This document shows positions 59,720-64,000 of a DNA stretch of 64,000 nucleotides, in pieces. The notes beneath the pieces are model-generated. The model made no database searches, was not told where the DNA came from, and saw only the letters and a program-made list of their open reading frames with translations. Positions within the stretch are counted from its first letter, which is position 1. The number at the start of each line of letters is the position of its first letter. A program made the position numbers and the translations under genes. Source of the stretch: Pyropia yezoensis (taxonomy: Eukaryota; Rhodophyta; Bangiophyceae; Bangiales; Bangiaceae); the NCBI GenBank assembly GCA_009829735.1, contig CM020618.1, positions 26,140,894-26,204,893 of the forward strand. The letters are read 5' to 3'.

Positions 59720-61407
59720 CTGGCCTGCTCCGGTGGGGTCGGCCCGGCCGCAGCTGTAAGCGGCCAGCGTGCACCGGGACCGTTTCGCCAGCCGGCCGCT
59801 CACGCCGCGGCGAGCAAGCTGGTGTTGGCGGCAGCCGGCGCCACTTGGCTGGCCGCGGCGGCGGGCCGTTTCAGCAGGGACCCGGCTGCCTCCTGGGCGG
59901 CGGGGTGGCGGGAGTGACGGCGGTGGTGCGTGGCCGGACGACGGCGGGCGCCGGGGGCGGCCGCGGGGCGCCGACGCCCCCACACACACACGCCCCCACG
60001 CACGCGCCACCCGGCGGCCCAGCGGCGGCTGCTGGGGGGCACCGGGCGCGGCTATTTTGGTCGGCCGGGTCGACCCCCTCCACTGCCGACCGGGGGCCGG
60101 CAACGTCCTGCTTCTTGCCGCGTGGTGGCCACGGGCTCTGCTACTTTTCGCAACGATCGACGATTCTGGCAGTGTAGATCCATGTGTAAGACCAGGATAG
60201 TCGATCGATCGTGACCGAGTATTGTCACGGACGTGACAGTATCCAACCAGACAATACCCAATACAGACTGTACTGCGCTGTGAGATTGAAAACAACTCGA
60301 TGAAATGGGTGTCGACAGCTGAGTGGGACCGGGTAGAGCTGTGCTGTTTTTGTGGCTTGCGCACTGATGGGGACACGTGGTGGCTTGTGTTGTCCAGGGT
60401 CTGTGCCAGAAGACGAGCGAAGGGTGGCCTTTTCCGTCCAGTTGGACAAGAGCAGCCACTGCGCCATCGCCACGGCATGCATGCGGCAGTTTGGGAAGTG
60501 GGAGGGGGGGGGTGGGGGCGCGCGGCCGGCCGTCCCGCCGGCATCGCGGCGGCGGCAGGGGACCCTGGCGGCAGCTGCCAACGCGGTGGGAAGGGGGCGG
60601 TGGGCCGAGGCGCTGGCACGGCTGGGCGCTGGGCAAACGGCCCACGTGGGGCGGTGGCCGCAGCTGATGCGGTCGACGGGCAGAGGGGTGTTGGCCCAGG
60701 CAAAGGGGGGGAGGACACGCCCCCACACCGGGCGCACGGGGCCCCACCGCGGGGCAGCAGTCGCGGGCACACACCGTGGTCACCCTGGAAAGGATGCGTC
60801 AACCGTACCTCCGATCACAACTGATACGGGAATCAAGAAAGACGAGGCTTGCCGCCCCAGCAGGTGGCTCTGAGAACCCTGACAGAAAACGGGGGGGAAG
60901 GGGTGTATAAACAATCGTACGCAGCACTGTATACTCCTCAGCGCGCGCGCGCCCACAGGCACCGCCCCGACGGTCCTCAGCAGCTGCGCGAGACGGAGGG
61001 GGAGCTAGCTGCACGACGCCCGCGGCGGCGGCAACCAAAGAGCTTCAGAGGCGGGACACACAGGCAGGCGGACATAGAAAAATAGATGACAAAGCCGAAA
61101 CCACAACCACGAACAGACAAAACGTGGGTGGCGGCGGCCGGCCGACCACACCCGCATAGGCCCCAAACAATGGCGGCCGCCGCCCGTGAGCGACCCCGCC
61201 GCCGCCCCCCCGGACACACACGCCATACAGGCCGCCGCAAGAGGGCACGGCGCCCAGCACCCCCGCCCCCCAGCCACCCGTTGCCGTTCACAAGGGACAA
61301 GAGCACCAAGTACCCACCGCGGCGACCACAGGGAAAGCGGGCAATCAGGGTGCGGCGTGGAGCGACGCCCCATCCCCCCCATAAAAGAAGAGAGGGGGAG
61401 TGTTGGG
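59720..61407. other. Intergenic region
   Basis: 60.14-60.32 kb has lower GC and carries CGATCGATCG and a TGTCAC/GTGACA inverted pair near 60224-60240. Short ORFs at 60.3-60.87 kb show a Cys/Trp-rich stretch (ELCCFCGLRTDGDTWWLVL) that I cannot place. No gene is called. Confidence 0.4.
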
Positions 61408-64000
61408 CTAGGCCGGCCACACCCGCACGCCACCGCCGCCGCGTAGCAGCGGCAGCGGCCGCCGGTCGGCCGACGCGCCGGCCGGCGCTCGCCAGCCGGG
61501 CGGCAGACCCCCACCGCGAGCCGCGGCGGCGGCGGCGGCGGCGGCAGCCGCGGCGGCAGCGGCGATTGCGGCTGCAGTGGGGGCGGCGGTGGAGGCGGCG
61601 GCGGCGCCACCGCCGCCACTGGCAGTGGCGGCAGCGGTGGCCGCCGCCGCCGCGGCCTCAGCGGCCGTTGCGGCGGCGGCGCGGCCAACGTTTTCGCGCA
61701 ACCACGTGGGGGCGGCGAAGAGGCCAAACGGGCAGCCACCGTCGGCAACGCCGGCCGTGGCGGGCCACCCGCCAACCCGACCGCGGCCGCGACCGGCAGG
61801 CCACGCGGCGGCCGCGGCGGCCGCCGCTGCCGCCGCCGACGCGGCCGCCGTTGCTGTGCCCGGCGGGATCGCCGCACCAGCCCCCGGGACCGCCACTGAC
61901 GGCGGCGGCGGCGGTGGGAGCGCCACCCGCCACCGCCGCGGCCGCCGCGGGGTGGTTCCCCCTGGATGCCACGCCCGGGGCGCCGCGGCGCCCCGCGGCA
62001 GCGAGTCGGCCGGCGGCGGTGGCGGCAGCGGGCGGCCGCCGGCCATGCCGTGGCGGCGGCGGCGGGTCGAGGCCCCCCCCCCGCCCCCCCCCGCGGGTGC
62101 CAGCGGGTGCCCCCGCCCCCCGCGGCCGCCCGCCACCGGCACGCCCCGCGGGGTGGGCGGCGGCACGGGCACGCCGCCACCGTCGCGTCCCGCAGCGGGC
62201 CCGCCCCCCCCGCCCGCGGCGGCAGCGGCGGCGGCGGCAGCGGCGGCAGCGGGGCCGCCCGCACCGGCGGCGGTCCCCGCCATGCGCCACGCGGGTGGCT
62301 CGACGCCCACCTCCTCGGCCCAGAGGACAAACGACGCGCGCTCCCCCGACGCGGACCGCCCCGAGGAGGTGGTGCTGGTAAAGGACGCAGAGGCGGGGGC
62401 CTTGGAAAATTCGAGCAGGGAGGAGGCGTGCGCAACGCCTGCCGGGGGAAGCGCCGCAGCGGAGCCACCGGGGTGGCCCGTAACAGAGCTGCCCCTGCCC
62501 ACCACGGCGGTCGACTGGGCCAGCGCAGCCGCCGCGGCCGCCACCGTCGACGCGGCCGTCGACGCTGCCACCGCCGCTGAGGCGGCCGCGTCCGCGCCGC
62601 TGCTGCTGCCGGCAGCGCCGGCAGCGCCGGCACCACCAAAGGCGACGCCCCAGGCGGGTGCTGGTGCCCGGCGTCCAGACGGCAGAGACGCGGCTGACGC
62701 CCCACCCTCGTCTCCCCCAACAGGAATTGGCGGGGAGTCCCCGCCATCCCCGCGAAACGCAGAAGACGTCGAGTCGTCGCGGGCGAGCAGCGGGTGCGGC
62801 CCGCCGCCGCCACCGCCGCCGCCGCCACCCATACCGCCACCGCCGCCACTGTCACCACTGCGACCGACGCTGGCAGCGTCGCCCTTAGACATCCCCCCAC
62901 CCGCCGCCGCGCCGCTCGCCCCCAACGTGTTGAGGGACGACAGCGACAAGGAATGGGAGGCGGCAATGCCCGTAAAGCTCCCCAGGCTGCCCCCTCCCCC
63001 CCCCGCCAGCTTGGCCGCCGCCGACGGCGTCGGCCCAACCGACGGCGTGCCGCGGGCGGCGGTGGGCAGCACGGCGGCGAAAAACTTGTCGCGCAGCGCC
63101 TCGGACGCGCTGATGCGGACGGCCGGGTCGTACACGAGCATCCGTGACACGGCCGCCTCAAACGCCGCGTACTCGCGTTCCACCGCCGCTGCCACTGCGC
63201 CCGACAGGGAGGAGGTCGCCGCCGCCCGCCGCGAGGCCGTCAGTTGCGCGATAAACTGGGCGGCCAGGGACGATGGGCCGCCGCTGCCGCCGCCGGCAAC
63301 ACCCAGCGGAGGGGTGCATAGCGCACTAGCCGACGCGCTGTTGACGCCGCCGCCAGTCAGACCGCTGTTGGTGCTGTTGCCGCTGCTGCCACCGGGCGCG
63401 GCACCGGCAACAGTAACACCGACGGCACCCCCCCGCCCAGTGGGAGCGGCGGCACCCGCGGCGCCCGCGGCGGCCGCAGCGCCGCCCTCCCCATCCCCCC
63501 CGCCCGCCGCCGCGGCGGGTGGCGGCCGCAACGTGTAGGCGCCCGTCACCTCGTCGCGGATAAAAAACTGGGCCGTCTTGGGCGCCGCGTCGAGCATCGC
63601 TGTTGGCGGGAGGCCAAGCCGGCTGACAATGATGCTCATCTGGTCCGCCTCGTCGGCGCCGGGGAAAAGCGGGTAGCCCGTGTGGAGCTCGACGAGCATG
63701 CAGCCGAGCGACCACACGTCCACTGGGTGGCCATAGGGGAGGCCCAGGATGACTTCGGGCGCGCGGTAGAACCGCGACTGTACGTATGCGTACGTTGCGT
63801 CGGCGAGGCGGGAGGCCGACCCGAAATCCACCACCTTGATCGCGCTCCGCTGGGCGTGCCGCAGCAGCACGTTTTCTGGCTTGAGGTCCGCGTGCACGAC
63901 GCCCACGTCGGGGTGGGAGAGGAAGGCGAGGCACGTCAGGATCTGGGCGCCAAACTTGCGCGCCAGCCGCAGCTTGACACCCGCAAAGTCGGTCGACCGC
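61408..64000 (-). CDS. DYRK-type (CMGC) protein kinase, N-terminus beyond window edge
   Basis: DYRKs phosphorylate Ser/Thr after self-activating on a tyrosine. The frame is open from the right window edge (encoding KLRLARKFGAQILTCLAFL) to the TAG at 61408. Motifs: HADLKPENVLL (catalytic loop), KVVDFGSAS (DFG), TYAYVQSRFYRAPEVILG (activation loop with the Y-x-Y of DYRKs), PVDVWSLGCMLVELHTGYPLFPG and EADQMSIIVSRLGLP. The C-lobe then has an insertion of roughly 130 Ala/Gly-rich residues (about 63120-63540) before AFEAAVSRMLVYDPAVRISASEAL, the conserved closing helix. A ~500-residue Ala/Gly/Pro/Ser-rich tail follows. In other DYRKs the tail is variable, so its low complexity is not alarming. The N-lobe with ATP-binding Lys is not in the window. 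Confidence 0.9.
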   Translation of the reverse strand, partial: RSTDFAGVKLRLARKFGAQILTCLAFLSHPDVGVVHADLKPENVLLRHAQRSAIKVVDFGSASRLADATYAYVQSRFYRAPEVILGLPYGHPVDVWSLGCMLVELHTGYPLFPGADEADQMSIIVSRLGLPPTAMLDAAPKTAQFFIRDEVTGAYTLRPPPAAAAGGGDGEGGAAAAAGAAGAAAPTGRGGAVGVTVAGAAPGGSSGNSTNSGLTGGGVNSASASALCTPPLGVAGGGSGGPSSLAAQFIAQLTASRRAAATSSLSGAVAAAVEREYAAFEAAVSRMLVYDPAVRISASEALRDKFFAAVLPTAARGTPSVGPTPSAAAKLAGGGGGSLGSFTGIAASHSLSLSSLNTLGASGAAAGGGMSKGDAASVGRSGDSGGGGGMGGGGGGGGGGPHPLLARDDSTSSAFRGDGGDSPPIPVGGDEGGASAASLPSGRRAPAPAWGVAFGGAGAAGAAGSSSGADAAASAAVAASTAASTVAAAAAALAQSTAVVGRGSSVTGHPGGSAAALPPAGVAHASSLLEFSKAPASASFTSTTSSGRSASGERASFVLWAEEVGVEPPAWRMAGTAAGAGGPAAAAAAAAAAAAGGGGGPAAGRDGGGVPVPPPTPRGVPVAGGRGGRGHPLAPAGGGGGGASTRRRRHGMAGGRPLPPPPPADSLPRGAAAPRAWHPGGTTPRRPRRWRVALPPPPPPSVAVPGAGAAIPPGTATAAASAAAAAAAAAAAWPAGRGRGRVGGWPATAGVADGGCPFGLFAAPTWLRENVGRAAAATAAEAAAAAATAAATASGGGGAAAASTAAPTAAAIAAAAAAAAAAAAAAARGGGLPPGWRAPAGASADRRPLPLLRGGGGVRVWPA

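Noticed and set aside
60300-60873. Cys/Trp-rich ORFs (start MKWVSTAEWD and a second frame)
   Set aside because: Two overlapping frames with partial natural composition but no consistent exon structure or motif; left as unresolved intergenic.
61005-63161. 718-codon minus-strand ORF alternative to the DYRK frame
   Set aside because: Arg/Pro-rich out-of-frame reading. The other frame carries the kinase motifs.
61086-63538. Plus-strand ORFs of 431 and 653 codons
   Set aside because: Antisense to the DYRK kinase; Ala/Pro/Arg-rich noise from GCC/GGC repeats.
1-64000. CRISPR array, rRNA genes, bacterial operons
   Set aside because: No regularly spaced short repeats with unique spacers, no rRNA-like blocks, and no ribosome-binding-site-led gene strings. 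Spliced eukaryotic genes and LTR elements dominate.

Overview
The window looks like nuclear DNA of a eukaryote with a very GC-rich, compact, intron-poor genome, most likely a red alga of the Porphyra/Pyropia kind. That guess is inference. It rests on strong G/C bias, Ala/Gly/Pro-rich proteins full of homopolymer tracts, few short introns, and a mix of host genes including a Mediator MED1 homologue that is hard to find in green plants. There is no operon organisation, rRNA operon or CRISPR array.

Layout. 1-9941: most of a Ty3/gypsy chromovirus (5' end outside the window) with a broken gag, a protease-RT-RNaseH-integrase-chromodomain pol, a 789-codon open reading frame on the opposite strand, a polypurine tract and a 3' LTR. 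It sits inside a Tigger/pogo-type transposase gene whose 3' half follows (9942-10903). 10.9-15.8 kb: low-complexity DNA, palindromes and a possible multi-pass membrane protein gene. 15.8-19.0 kb: MED1 (minus). 19.4-22.5 kb: a long plus-strand ORF that reads as a Fanzor/TnpB-type RNA-guided nuclease. 22.5-27.2 kb: lower-GC, gene-poor DNA with a truncated tRNA-Glu-like sequence and long poly-C runs.

27.2-28.9 kb: VAP/MSP-domain tail-anchored protein. 29.8-33.5 kb: PAK-type protein kinase (minus) with one clear intron, two CRIB motifs and frame breaks at homopolymers. 35.1-35.8 kb: two-exon DUF423/TMEM256-like membrane protein. 37.6-38.6 kb: unidentified 344-aa protein. 40-42 kb: an inverted pair of an unclassified repeat. 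43.7-45.6 kb: GT10 (alpha-1,3-fucosyltransferase-like) enzyme (minus). 47.7-49.3 kb: two small intron-containing genes of unknown function. 49.6-50.4 kb: 347-bp tandem repeats. 50.9-52.0 kb: intact Tc1/mariner-IS630-type transposase (minus).

54.6-56.5 kb: a complete short LTR element (two 469-bp LTRs, 5-bp target duplication) whose LTR encodes a Zn2Cys6-like cysteine cluster. 58.7-59.7 kb: tyrosine-recombinase gene interrupted by one TAG. 61.4-64.0 kb: DYRK-type kinase (minus), cut by the window edge.

The host genes cover general functions: transcription (MED1), ER contact sites (VAP), signalling kinases (PAK, DYRK) and Golgi glycosylation (GT10). They do not form a pathway. Much of the rest is mobile DNA of at least five kinds: chromovirus, short LTR element, Tigger, Tc1/mariner and tyrosine recombinase, plus the Fanzor.
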